From Gluconacetobacter aggeris (GTDB lineage Bacteria; Pseudomonadota; Alphaproteobacteria; Acetobacterales; Acetobacteraceae): a stretch of 64,000 bases of DNA. The stretch lies in contig NZ_JABEQD010000014.1 of assembly GCF_014174395.1 (NCBI RefSeq), forward strand, positions 1 through 64,000. The letters are read 5' to 3'. The translations under genes and the position numbers were made by a program. The notes under the pieces were generated by a model that searched no databases, was not told the DNA's origin, and saw nothing but the letters and a program-made list of their open reading frames with translations. Shown in pieces: positions 44,636 through 53,450 of this stretch; position 1 is the stretch's first letter; each line of letters begins with the position of its first letter.

Positions 44636-45544
44636 ATGGCCGTAATTACGACGGGCGCGCACCCCAAGGCTCTGTGGCCCGGTATCAAGGCGTGGTGGGG
44701 GCGCAGCTATGACGAACACCGCGTCGAATATCTGGATCTGTTCGACAAGCAGACGTCGGACAAGGCGTATGAGGAGGAGGTCGAGATTACCGGCTTCGGC
44801 CTGGCGCCGGTGAAGCCGCAGGGGCAGCAGATCTATTACGACACGGAAGCGCAGGGGGCGGTCAGCCGCTTTACGCATGTGGCGTATGCGCTGGGTTATA
44901 TCGTGACCTATGAGGAGCTGCGCGACAATCTGTATGAGGCGGTGTCGAAGCGCCGGGCCGCGCAGCTGGCGTTTTCGATGCGCCAGACCAAGGAAAACGT
45001 GCTGGCCGGCATCTACAACATGGCGTTCTCGGCCAGTGCGCTGGGGGGTGACGGGGCGCCGCTGATTTCGGCCGGTCATCCGACGCTGGCGGGCAGCCAG
45101 TCGAACCTGCTGGGGACGGCGGCGGATCTGTCGGAGGCGGCGATCGAGGATCTGACGGTGCAGATCATGCAGTGCCAGAACAACCGGGGGATGCGGATCT
45201 CGGCGCTGCCGCGCACGCTCAATGTGCCTTCGGCGCTGTGGTTCGAGGCCAACCGGGTGTGCAATTCGGTGCTGCAGAACGATACGGCGAACAATGCGAT
45301 CAACGTGCTGCGGGCGACCAATGCGTTCCCCGAAGGCATCAAGCTGAACCATTATTTCACCAGCCAGACGGCGTGGTTCATCCGGACCAATGTGCCGAAT
45401 TCGCTGACCTATTATGAGCGCGATCCGATCTCGTTCGATCAGGACAATGATTTCGACACGAGGAATGCCAAGGCGGCCTGTTATGAGCGCTATTCCGGAT
45501 ACTGGGCGGATTGGCGGGGGTTGTATGGGACGCCTGGGGTTTAA
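44636..45544 (+). CDS. Phage major capsid protein
   Basis: A 302-residue major head subunit, 12 bp after the cement gene. It starts MAVITTGAHPKALWPGIKAWWGRSYDEH and has a clear Mu/P2-unrelated capsid pattern, with YVTYEELRDNLYEAVSKRRAAQLAFSMRQ-like helical spine segments (partial) and SLTYYERDPISFDQDND near the end. Position, size and its own upstream gap (possible separate promoter) support the call. Confidence 0.82.
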   Translation: MAVITTGAHPKALWPGIKAWWGRSYDEHRVEYLDLFDKQTSDKAYEEEVEITGFGLAPVKPQGQQIYYDTEAQGAVSRFTHVAYALGYIVTYEELRDNLYEAVSKRRAAQLAFSMRQTKENVLAGIYNMAFSASALGGDGAPLISAGHPTLAGSQSNLLGTAADLSEAAIEDLTVQIMQCQNNRGMRISALPRTLNVPSALWFEANRVCNSVLQNDTANNAINVLRATNAFPEGIKLNHYFTSQTAWFIRTNVPNSLTYYERDPISFDQDNDFDTRNAKAACYERYSGYWADWRGLYGTPGV

Positions 45545-45550
45545 GGTTCT

Positions 45551-45670
45551 CTTCTTTTTCTGAAGAAAAAGAAGCAAAAAGACTTTTATTCGTTTGGTGT
45601 TGTATGCGCGGATAAGAGTCTTTTCTTTAATTGATCAAAAGTTTTTTGGTTCTTTTTTTCAAAAAAGAAC
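45551..45670. repeat. MITE-like inverted-repeat element C (short, inverted)
   Basis: A 120-bp element with the same two hairpin ends as A and B, but in the opposite order and strand, and with a much shorter interior. It fills the gap after the major capsid gene. Confidence 0.65.
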
Positions 45671-45696
45671 AGAACGCTGACAATGGAGCAATCCTC

Positions 45697-45846
45697 ATGA
45701 CCAAACGCAAACCGACTCCTCCGACTCCCCGCCGTCCCGCCGTGGTGGAGGTGCATCATCATTACCATGGTGCCGCGCAGGCGCCGGCCGAAGCGAAGAC
45801 CGTGCCGGTACGCCGCAAGCCGGCGCCGACGACGCGTCGGGGCTGA
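45697..45846 (+). CDS. Small Pro/Arg-rich phage peptide (49 aa)
   Basis: A 49-residue basic, disordered peptide (MTKRKPTPPTPRRPAVVEVHHHYH..., ending PVRRKPAPTTRRG). A GGAG ribosome-binding site lies before the ATG at 45697. The HHHYH cluster could bind metal; the basic tails could bind DNA or coat protein. Position after the capsid gene suggests a minor virion component. No family recognised. Confidence 0.5.
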   Translation: MTKRKPTPPTPRRPAVVEVHHHYHGAAQAPAEAKTVPVRRKPAPTTRRG

Positions 45847-45900
45847 TGGCGTGGGCGCGGCCGGTGGGGCCGGCTGCGCCCTGATGCGGGGAGGGACGGC

Positions 45901-46308
45901 ATGGCGGATGTGACGACTGTTCAGGTGATCGCGAATGGTCCGCGTCATCTGGTTTTGCGCGTGACGGATGTCAGCGATGGGACCGGGCTGGCAGCGATGA
46001 AGATCGTGGATGCGCAATCCATGGCTTTTGCGGTCGGTGGACAGGTGCCGGGGGTGCATCTGATGGTGCGGCGCATTGCCTATGATGTGCATGGGATGGT
46101 GGCGCGGCTGCAATGGGAGGCGACGGAGCCGGTGGATCTGGCGACGCTGTCGGGCTTCGGGCATCTGGATTTTCGTCGGTTTCAGGGCATTCCCAATCCG
46201 AAAGCGGCGGGGGCGACGGGATCGATCCTGCTGACGACGATGGGGGCCGGGGCGGGGAGCGCGGCCACGATCGTTCTCGAGATGATCAAGGGTGTGCCGC
46301 AGGCGTGA
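45901..46308 (+). CDS. Phage structural protein of unknown function (135 aa)
   Basis: A 135-residue beta-rich protein (TTVQVIANGPRHLVLRVTDVSDGTGLAAM..., then GGQVPGVHLMVRRIAYDVHGMVARLQWEA). The pattern is common just downstream of capsid genes in related phages and may be a head-completion or tail-adaptor protein. ATG at 45901. A 13-bp gap separates it from the next gene. Confidence 0.6.
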   Translation: MADVTTVQVIANGPRHLVLRVTDVSDGTGLAAMKIVDAQSMAFAVGGQVPGVHLMVRRIAYDVHGMVARLQWEATEPVDLATLSGFGHLDFRRFQGIPNPKAAGATGSILLTTMGAGAGSAATIVLEMIKGVPQA

Positions 46309-46321
46309 CGGGAGAGCGAAT

Positions 46322-46846
46322 GTGAGCGAGCCCTGGCGGTACCGGCCTGGCGACCATTATGTGCTGGACGACCTGTCGGGTTTCAAGATCCGGCGGTCTC
46401 GGGCGCGCACCATCCCTGGCGGGCAGACCGGGCAGGCCCTGGTGGATGGAAGGCGGTGGGAGGCGCAGCAGCCGCAGGATTTCGTGCGCGGGGTGGCGGA
46501 CGAGCAGAGTGTGGATGTGGCCCGGCCGCGCCAGGAGAACCGCTTTACCGTGGTGGGAACCTGCGTGGCGGCGCCCGCCGCCGCCGGGAGCGGCGTGGTG
46601 GCGGTGGCGTCCACGCTCGGTTTCGCCGTTGGCGACCGGGTTCAGATCATGCTCGACCGGGGTGAGAATGTTGCGGTCTCGATCGTGGCGATCGGCGGCG
46701 GAATGCTGACCATCGTGCCTGTTTTGCCGGGTGCGGTGGGGGTGCTGGGCGGGGGGATGGAGAACATGGTGCTGAAGATAGTGCGGGAATCGTCTTCGTC
46801 TTTCCTGATGGTCGAGGGCGATAAGCCGCTTGGGGCCGGGGCGTGA
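46322..46846 (+). CDS. Phage structural protein carrying the GDRV module
   Basis: A 174-residue protein with GTG start (gggaga upstream). The first half (YRPGDHYVLDDLSGFKIRRSRARTIPGG...) resembles an adaptor protein. The second half (about 88-150: VVAVASTLGFAVGDRVQIML...IGGGMLTIVPVLPGA) is a beta module also found twice in the next gene. It is probably a head-tail connector component. Confidence 0.6.
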   Translation: MSEPWRYRPGDHYVLDDLSGFKIRRSRARTIPGGQTGQALVDGRRWEAQQPQDFVRGVADEQSVDVARPRQENRFTVVGTCVAAPAAAGSGVVAVASTLGFAVGDRVQIMLDRGENVAVSIVAIGGGMLTIVPVLPGAVGVLGGGMENMVLKIVRESSSSFLMVEGDKPLGAGA

Positions 46847-46856
46847 CGGTGCCGGC

Positions 46857-48743
46857 ATGATGACGGGGAGCGCGGGCTGGAACCCCGGGACATCCGACAT
46901 CATCAACGGCGCGCTGCGGCTGATCGGCGCGATCGCCAGCGGGGAGGTGCCGCCGGCGAACGAATATCAGGACGCGCTGTCCGCGTTGAACGGGTTGATC
47001 AAGGCGTGGCAGGTATCGGGCGTGCATGTCTGGGCGCAGGGCGAGGGGACGGTGTTTCTCCAGCCCGGGCAGGCCCGGTATGGGATCGGCGCCGGCAGCG
47101 CGGACAATGTGGCGCAGGGCTATGTGGCCACGGTTGCGGGAGCGCCGGTGGTGGCGGGGGCGGCGCAGGTGACGGTGGCCTCTGTTGCCGGCATCGCGGC
47201 CGGCTGCCGGATCGGCATTGTGCTGGATGGGGGCGGGCTGTTCTGGTGCTCGGTTCTGTCGGTGGTCGGTGGGACGGTCTATCTGGCGTCGGGGCTGGGC
47301 GGTCCGGTATCGGCGGGGGCGGTGGTGGTCGCTTATGGCGCGCCGTTCGTGCGGCCGCTGACGGTGATCGGGGCGCGGGCCGTCGATCTGGCGACGGGGG
47401 TGGAGACGCCGCTGATTCCGATGTCGCGGCTGGATTATGCGAACCTGTCGGGCAAGGGGACGCCGGGTGGGAGCCCGATGCAGTATTTTTACGATCCGCA
47501 GGTGGGGACGGGTCTTTTCAGCGTCTATCCGGCGCCTGCCGGCGGGCAGGTGGCGGTGACCCTGACCTGCCAGCTTCCGTTGCAGGATGTGGGTGGTGCG
47601 GCCGATCGTGCCGATGTGCCGCAGGAATGGATCTCGGCGCTGCGTTTCGCGCTGGCGGTGGAACTGGCGCCGGAATATGACTGCCCGGCCCAGCGTTTCG
47701 AGATGCTGAAGGCGATGGCGGCGGAGAAATTCGCCGTGGTGGCGCGGTGGGATCGGGAGCCGGCGGGGACGACCACCTGCCCGTTCAGCCAGCCGGTCTA
47801 TCAGATGATCGCGGGCGCGTTGCGGCTGTGCGGGGCGGTGGGGCCGCAGGACGTGCCGCGCCTGGGGCTGGTGGAGAATGCATTCGCGTCGCTGAATGCG
47901 ATGGTGCAGGCGTGGCAGGCTTCGGGCATTCATGTGTGGGCCGAAGAAGAGTGCACGCTGTTCCTGCAGCCGGGGCAGGTGCGGTACCTGATCGGGGCCG
48001 GGTCGGCGGATGCGGTTGCGGTGAGCAGCCAGTGTGTCGAGACGGTGCTGGCGGCGGCGGGTGCCGGGGTGCAGGTGAGGGTTGGGGCTGTGGCGGGGAT
48101 CGCTGCCGGCTGGCGGGTGGGGCTTTGGCTGGATGGCGGAGGTGTGTTCTGGACCGGTGTGGTGGCGGTTTCGGGCGGTGGACTGACGCTGGCCGCGCCA
48201 TTGCCGTCCGCGGCGTCGGCGGGGGCGCGGGTTGTGGCCTATCCTTGCCCGATGGTGCGGCCGTTGCGGGTGCCGGCGGCGCGGCGGCGGCAGTTCGCGG
48301 GCGACGGGCAGGCGGTGGAGGTCCCGCTGGTGCCGATGTCGCGGCTGGATTACGCCAATATTCCGAACAAGAGCGTGCCTGGCGTGGTGACGCAGTTCTT
48401 CTACGATCCGCAATTGGGGGCGGGGGTGCTGCATGTATGGCCCGCGCCCTCGGACAGTGGCTGTGCGGTGGCGTTTACCGCACAGCGGCCGCTGATGCCG
48501 TTTGCCGATCTGGGTTCGGTGCCGGATTTTCCCGATGAGTGGCTGGCGGCGATGCGCTGGAACCTCGCTGTGGAATTATGGCCGGAATATAACGGATCGG
48601 GGAAAGGGCCGGTCGATCCGGCGCAATATGCGATTCTGAAGCAGGAGGCCGTCAGCAAGTTGATGGTGGCGCAGGCCTGGGATCGGGAGCCGCAATCGGT
48701 GTTGTTTGGTGCCGGCGCGGGGCCGGCCGGGCGGGCGGGGTAG
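46857..48743 (+). CDS. Tandem-duplicated P22 gp4-like head-completion protein
   Basis: A 628-residue protein made of two homologous halves, residues about 13-310 and 314-615. Each half starts with the gp4-like segment (INGALRLIGAI...LNGLIKAWQVSGVHVW and IAGALRLCGAV...LNAMVQAWQASGIHVW), followed by LQPGQ-RY-IGAGSAD, a GDRV-type module, then PMSRLDYAN, YFYDPQ and ALRFALAVELAPEY/AMRWNLAVELWPEY. Single gp4 proteins (about 160-220 residues) seal the portal. The fusion of two expanded copies is unusual. Confidence 0.78.
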   Translation: MMTGSAGWNPGTSDIINGALRLIGAIASGEVPPANEYQDALSALNGLIKAWQVSGVHVWAQGEGTVFLQPGQARYGIGAGSADNVAQGYVATVAGAPVVAGAAQVTVASVAGIAAGCRIGIVLDGGGLFWCSVLSVVGGTVYLASGLGGPVSAGAVVVAYGAPFVRPLTVIGARAVDLATGVETPLIPMSRLDYANLSGKGTPGGSPMQYFYDPQVGTGLFSVYPAPAGGQVAVTLTCQLPLQDVGGAADRADVPQEWISALRFALAVELAPEYDCPAQRFEMLKAMAAEKFAVVARWDREPAGTTTCPFSQPVYQMIAGALRLCGAVGPQDVPRLGLVENAFASLNAMVQAWQASGIHVWAEEECTLFLQPGQVRYLIGAGSADAVAVSSQCVETVLAAAGAGVQVRVGAVAGIAAGWRVGLWLDGGGVFWTGVVAVSGGGLTLAAPLPSAASAGARVVAYPCPMVRPLRVPAARRRQFAGDGQAVEVPLVPMSRLDYANIPNKSVPGVVTQFFYDPQLGAGVLHVWPAPSDSGCAVAFTAQRPLMPFADLGSVPDFPDEWLAAMRWNLAVELWPEYNGSGKGPVDPAQYAILKQEAVSKLMVAQAWDREPQSVLFGAGAGPAGRAG

Positions 48744-48748
48744 GGGCG

Positions 48749-51700
48749 ATGGCGGTTCAGCAGGTGGCCTTTGCCGCGCAATCGTACCAGGCGCATTCGG
48801 TGGCGCTGGATGCGCAGCGTTGCGTCAATTTCTATGCCGAATACGCGCCGAAGGATGCCAAGACGCCGGTGCCGGTGTGGGGTTGCCCGGGCATGGTGGC
48901 GTTCGCGCAGTGCGGGGCGGGGCCGGTGTGGGGCATGTGCCTGATGGGCGGGGCGCTGTATGTGGTCTCGGGGCAGGCGCTGTATCGGGTGGATGCGGAT
49001 GGGTCGAGCGTGGAGCTGGGCGCGACCTGGGTGACGGGGCCGGTATCGATGGATACCAATGGCGTCGATCTGGTGTGGGTGGATGGGGAATCCGGCTGGT
49101 CCTATTCGGTGGCCGGCGGGGTGCGGCAGATCACGGATGAGAATTTCTATCCGGCGGATTCTGTCGTTTATTTCGATACCTATTTCGTTTTCAACCGGGC
49201 CGGGACGCAGGAATTCTTTCTCTCGCCGCAGGAGGCGGTGACGCCGTTCGACGGGACGATGTTCGCCGCGAAGGAGGCGACGGCCGACCCTTTGCTGGCG
49301 GTCGTGAATTCGCATGAGCAGCTCTACCTGTTCGGCGCGGCGCGGACGGAGGTTTGGTACGATGCCGGGACTGCGGCGCCGTCCTTTCCGTTCCAGCGGT
49401 TCGATGGGGCGTTTATCCAGCGCGGCATTGCGGGGCCGCATGCGCATTGCCTGGAGGATAATACGCTCTTTTTCCTGGGCGATGACGGGATGTTCTATCG
49501 CCTGGCGGGGTACCAGCCGCAGCGCGTTTCGACCCATGCGATCGAGGGGGCGTGGCAGGCCTATGCGACGCGGGCGGATGCGCGCTGTTTCAGCTACACG
49601 CTGGAAGGGCATAAATTCGTCACCCTGCTGTTTCCCTCGGCGACCGCGACCTGGGTGTATGATGTGGCGACCGGGTTGTGGCACGAGCGGGAATCCTGGA
49701 CCGGCAGCGGGGCAGACAGTTCGATCGGTCGCTGGCGGGCCAATTGCGCGATCATGGCCCATGGCAGGGTGCTGGTGGGCGATTGGCTGAGCGGTGTGGT
49801 CGGGGCGTTGAATCCGCTGGTCTATACCGAGCTGGGGGCGACCATGCGCGGGTTGCTGGCCGCGCCGCCGGTGCAGGGGTTGCGCGGGCGCGTGTTCATG
49901 CGGCGCTTCGAGCTGGATGTGGAGACGGGGATCGGCCTGCCGGGCGTGCCTGGCGTGCGGAACGTGACCTATCAGCCGCAGGGGGTGGAACTGACGACGC
50001 CCACCGCGCTGGCGCGGGCGACGGCGCCGGAGGGCATGGCGGTGGGGCTGGCCAGTCTGCTGGTCAGCCTGTGGGTGGACCTGCCCGATGACGGCGCGCC
50101 GCGCGGGCTGGTGCTGGGCAGCGGGGATGCGACGGGCAGCCGGCCGGGCTTCTTTATCGGCGTGGCCAATGACGACACGCTGGCCGGGGCGCAGATCGTG
50201 GTGCGGGCGACCGACATGCAGGGCGGGGAGATCGTGCGTGCGTCTTACGATTTTGCCGGCTGGGGGGCGGGGTGGGTGAATCTGCTGCTGTCGCTGTCGC
50301 CGGGGGCGCGGCAGGTGCAGCTTTATGCCGGAGGGGTGGCGCTGGTGCCGGCCTCGGTCATGTGGTCGTCGGCGGCGCCGGTGGGCAATATGGCGGGGCA
50401 GGGGTGGCGCGTTGCGCCCTGGAACGGCGTTGTCGAGGGGGCGGGGCTGCTGGCGGCGCCGCAGTTTGGCGGCCATACGGCCGGGTCGACCGCCGTTTAT
50501 AACGGGTGGGCGAATATGTCGTGCATGCCGGACCGGTCGGGCAACATGATTTCGCTGGGCAGCGGGGCGGTGAATGCGGTCTCGCCTTCGGGCACGGTGG
50601 TGTGGACGCTGGAGCAGGCGAGTGTGCAGGCCGACATCCTGACCATGGCGCCGGGGCTGGACATGCTGAATGTCCGGCTGAATGCGGTCTCGGTTCTGCT
50701 GCTGGGCCAGTATCTGGTGGTGGGGGTGGATGACGGCGCGGTGTGGGAAGGCATTGCGCTGTATCAGGCCAATGGCCAGGCGGCGCCGGTCTTTCTAGGA
50801 TTTGTCTATAACGCCATTGGCGGGCCGGGGCCGATCTATGGCGCCAATCAATGTTTCCTGGCCGGGTCTCAGACGATCGACGATCCGATCCTGTCCTATC
50901 AGGTCGATTATCCGGCGGTGCCGCGTGTGGTGCTGGTCTTTCCCAGTATTGCGCAGATCATCAGCGGGGCGGCGCGGTCGGGTGGGCTCAACGGGCTGTA
51001 TCCGCAATTGGGCAGCATGGTGGCGTGGGCGGCGTGCCGGGTGCCGGTGATCAAATATGCCTATCCCGCGCAGTTGGGGACGCATCTGCTGATCCAGTCC
51101 GGCTATAACGGCAATGTCGGGTTCTTTCTGCCGGACGGGCAGGGCGGGACCAACCATTATCTGTATTTCAGCCGGGGCGACATGGCGGCCAATGCGGTGG
51201 CCGGGGGGAATGCCAATCCGGAATTGCAGGCGGTGATCGGGCCGGCCTGGCCGCATGGGGCGATGGTGCGGATTGCCATGGGGGCTGTCAGCTACGATGC
51301 GCTGGCGGCGCAGTTTGCCGGGAATAGCGCGACGTCGTCTACCGGTACATTGCCGATGTACACGATCGACAATGAAAACTGGATCGATGCTGCCGGCGTG
51401 GTGCAGATTCCGTTTGCGGATGAATATGCGTTCATTGCCGACGGGCAGCCGGGAGGGACGGATGTTTATGGCGGCCAGCCGGGGCTGACGCCGATCGGGG
51501 GGAGTGGCGACTGGCTGGTGTCGTTTCTGCTGGTGGGGCTGTCGGACAGTGCGGCCAACCGGGGCAATGCGCGCATGTGGGACACGGTGCGGGTGTTCCG
51601 GTATTCCGCCGGGCGGGCGACGCAGATCGGGGCGCCGGTTTCGGGCGAGGCTTATGCCGCCACCGACTGGGCGGGCTACACGATCGGGCCGTGGAGCGAT

Positions 51701-52369
51701 GGCAATGCCGTGGCCTATGTGAGCGGATCGGCGGTGACGATCTGCGGCAACATGAAGCAGACGGCGGTGGGGACATATCCGGTGCCGGCCGGCACGCAGT
51801 ATCAGACGCGTTTCGGCAGCCTGGCCTTTGCCACGGCGCGGATTGCCGATCTGTTCGTGGCGGCGCCGGGAGATTTCGTGGATCTGTCGGTGGCGGCGAA
51901 CCGGGCGTTGTTCCTGACCGATGCGGGTGGGGCGCGTTATCTGGCGTCTGACGGGTCTGCGCCGCTGGGGCTGGCGCCGCCGGTTTTCCTGACCGTGGCG
52001 GCGGGGGCGCCGGTGGCGGCCTTCGCCGATAATGGCGGGGCGGGTGGTGGCTTTGCGGTGACGGGGGGGATCGTGCCGGCAGGCTCGAACCCGGTGGGCA
52101 GTGCGTTTGTGGAATCGGCTGATGCCGTCGCCGACGATCCGCCCGGTGTGGACCCGCGGATCATGCTGGACTGGTCGGATGACGGGGCGCGGACCTGGAG
52201 CGCGTTGCGGCTTTGGCGGTCGATGGGGCGGCAGGGGGCGTATCGGACGCGGCTGCGCTGGCAGAAGCTGGGGCAGGCGCGGCAGCGGGTGCTGCGGTTG
52301 CAGGTGACGGACCCGGTGCGGCGCAATCTGCTCGGGTTCTATCTGGACACCGAAACGGGGATGGAGTGA
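48749..52369 (+). CDS. Giant P22 gp10-like hub protein with internal insertion
   Basis: A 1206-residue protein. Residues 1-400 (MAVQQVAFAAQSYQAHSVALDAQRCVN, then VYDVATGLWHERESWTGSG... and FMRRFELDVETGIGLPG) and residues 1134-1206 (PRIMLDWSDDGARTW...YRTRLRWQKLGQARQRVLRLQVTDPV) match the P22 gp10 tail-hub family, which is normally about 470 residues. The intervening ~730 residues are foreign to the family: a LamG/concanavalin-like start (VSLWVDLPDDG...GFFIGVAND) and Gly/Ala-rich beta sequence. gp10 binds gp4 and the tailspikes, so the insert may replace a receptor-binding protein. Confidence 0.78.
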   Translation: MAVQQVAFAAQSYQAHSVALDAQRCVNFYAEYAPKDAKTPVPVWGCPGMVAFAQCGAGPVWGMCLMGGALYVVSGQALYRVDADGSSVELGATWVTGPVSMDTNGVDLVWVDGESGWSYSVAGGVRQITDENFYPADSVVYFDTYFVFNRAGTQEFFLSPQEAVTPFDGTMFAAKEATADPLLAVVNSHEQLYLFGAARTEVWYDAGTAAPSFPFQRFDGAFIQRGIAGPHAHCLEDNTLFFLGDDGMFYRLAGYQPQRVSTHAIEGAWQAYATRADARCFSYTLEGHKFVTLLFPSATATWVYDVATGLWHERESWTGSGADSSIGRWRANCAIMAHGRVLVGDWLSGVVGALNPLVYTELGATMRGLLAAPPVQGLRGRVFMRRFELDVETGIGLPGVPGVRNVTYQPQGVELTTPTALARATAPEGMAVGLASLLVSLWVDLPDDGAPRGLVLGSGDATGSRPGFFIGVANDDTLAGAQIVVRATDMQGGEIVRASYDFAGWGAGWVNLLLSLSPGARQVQLYAGGVALVPASVMWSSAAPVGNMAGQGWRVAPWNGVVEGAGLLAAPQFGGHTAGSTAVYNGWANMSCMPDRSGNMISLGSGAVNAVSPSGTVVWTLEQASVQADILTMAPGLDMLNVRLNAVSVLLLGQYLVVGVDDGAVWEGIALYQANGQAAPVFLGFVYNAIGGPGPIYGANQCFLAGSQTIDDPILSYQVDYPAVPRVVLVFPSIAQIISGAARSGGLNGLYPQLGSMVAWAACRVPVIKYAYPAQLGTHLLIQSGYNGNVGFFLPDGQGGTNHYLYFSRGDMAANAVAGGNANPELQAVIGPAWPHGAMVRIAMGAVSYDALAAQFAGNSATSSTGTLPMYTIDNENWIDAAGVVQIPFADEYAFIADGQPGGTDVYGGQPGLTPIGGSGDWLVSFLLVGLSDSAANRGNARMWDTVRVFRYSAGRATQIGAPVSGEAYAATDWAGYTIGPWSDGNAVAYVSGSAVTICGNMKQTAVGTYPVPAGTQYQTRFGSLAFATARIADLFVAAPGDFVDLSVAANRALFLTDAGGARYLASDGSAPLGLAPPVFLTVAAGAPVAAFADNGGAGGGFAVTGGIVPAGSNPVGSAFVESADAVADDPPGVDPRIMLDWSDDGARTWSALRLWRSMGRQGAYRTRLRWQKLGQARQRVLRLQVTDPVRRNLLGFYLDTETGME

Positions 52370-52992
52370 TGCCGGCGGTACCGCGCCAGACCCTGCCGGT
52401 GGGGGACTGGCCGTTCGTCGACACCGCGACCGGGCGGCTGACGCTGTCGGCCTATCAGTTTCTCGCGCGGCTTCAGGCCGGGTCCAGCGGGTCGATCCGC
52501 AACCTGTCGGTGATTGCCGGGGCGCTGGGCGTGCCGGTGGCAAGTATTGGTGCCAGCGGGCCGGATTCGGTGATCCTGCCGGCGTCCTTTCCGCCGCCGG
52601 CACCCGTGCCGGCGGGGCGGGGGGAACGGTTGTCGGCGTTGCTGGCGGCCGTGCCGCGCCCGGTTGTGCCGGGTTCGCGAATGTTGCCCGTGGCGCCGGC
52701 GCGGCCGGGGGATGTGGTGGTGCTGCATCATGGCGCGCGGGTGATGGACGGGTTCGGCGGGCCGGAGGGGCGTGTCGCCGGGTGGGTGGGCGATGTCTTC
52801 CTGCAACGCGATGGCGGGCCGGCGGGGGCGGTGTGGGCCAAGCAGTCGGGCGCCGGGACGGTGGCGGGCTGGGCGGTGCTGGGGCAGGGGGCTGGCGCGG
52901 GGGGCGGCGTGCTGCCGCTGGTCAACGGGAATATCGCGCCGGTCGGCATGCTGTCCGATCCGGCGGGGCAGACAATCGGGGTGCCGATCTGA
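52369..52992 (+). CDS. Phage tail-region protein of unknown function (207 aa)
   Basis: A 207-residue protein overlapping the gp10-like stop by 1 base (TGATG). Residues 1-40 (MPAVPRQTLPVGDWPFVDTATG, then TLSAYQFLARLQAG) are a short conserved start found in tail-end proteins of related phages. The rest is Pro/Ala/Gly-rich and extended, with one hydrophobic beta patch (GDVVVLHHGARVMDGFGGPEG). Function unknown; probably virion-associated. Confidence 0.6.
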   Translation: MPAVPRQTLPVGDWPFVDTATGRLTLSAYQFLARLQAGSSGSIRNLSVIAGALGVPVASIGASGPDSVILPASFPPPAPVPAGRGERLSALLAAVPRPVVPGSRMLPVAPARPGDVVVLHHGARVMDGFGGPEGRVAGWVGDVFLQRDGGPAGAVWAKQSGAGTVAGWAVLGQGAGAGGGVLPLVNGNIAPVGMLSDPAGQTIGVPI

Positions 52993-53450
52993 TGGGCAAC
53001 AGCACGCTGATTACCGATTATCTCGGTTACGGCACCCTTGCCGCGCGGCCGGTGGCGCCGAACCTGCCGGCGGGGTGTCTCGGGGTCTATTACGCCACCG
53101 ATACCGGGCAGATCCAGGTGTGGAACGGGGCGTGGCAGGATTGGACGCCGTCCGCCCTTTCCTTCTCCGGCAGTCTGGTGGCGGCGGGAAGCGGGCAGGG
53201 CACGGCGGCTGCCGTGTCGTCGGAGGTCAATCTGTTCACCACTGTGGCGGCCGGCACCGGGGCGGTGCTGGTGGCGGGGCTGGCGGGAACCTGGCGCAAG
53301 GTGCTGAACCGGGGCGGTTCCGCGCTGCTGGTCTATCCGCCCGTGGGGGGCGTGATCGATGCGCTGGCGGCGGGAGTGCCGGTTGCGATCGTGCCCGGCG
53401 GGGGCGCCACGTTCTGGCAGAACAGTGCAACGCAATGGTATTCGGAATGA
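52992..53450 (+). CDS. Phage tail-region protein of unknown function (152 aa)
   Basis: A 152-residue beta-rich protein, TGATG-coupled to its upstream neighbour. The N-terminus (LPAGCLGVYYATDTGQIQVWNGAWQDW) is a short WNG-type motif seen in phage fibre or decoration proteins; the C-terminus resembles a small beta-barrel (AAAVSSEVNLFTTVAAGTGAVLV, ending ATFWQNSATQWYSE). Likely a virion or fibre-like component. Confidence 0.6.
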   Translation: MGNSTLITDYLGYGTLAARPVAPNLPAGCLGVYYATDTGQIQVWNGAWQDWTPSALSFSGSLVAAGSGQGTAAAVSSEVNLFTTVAAGTGAVLVAGLAGTWRKVLNRGGSALLVYPPVGGVIDALAAGVPVAIVPGGGATFWQNSATQWYSE

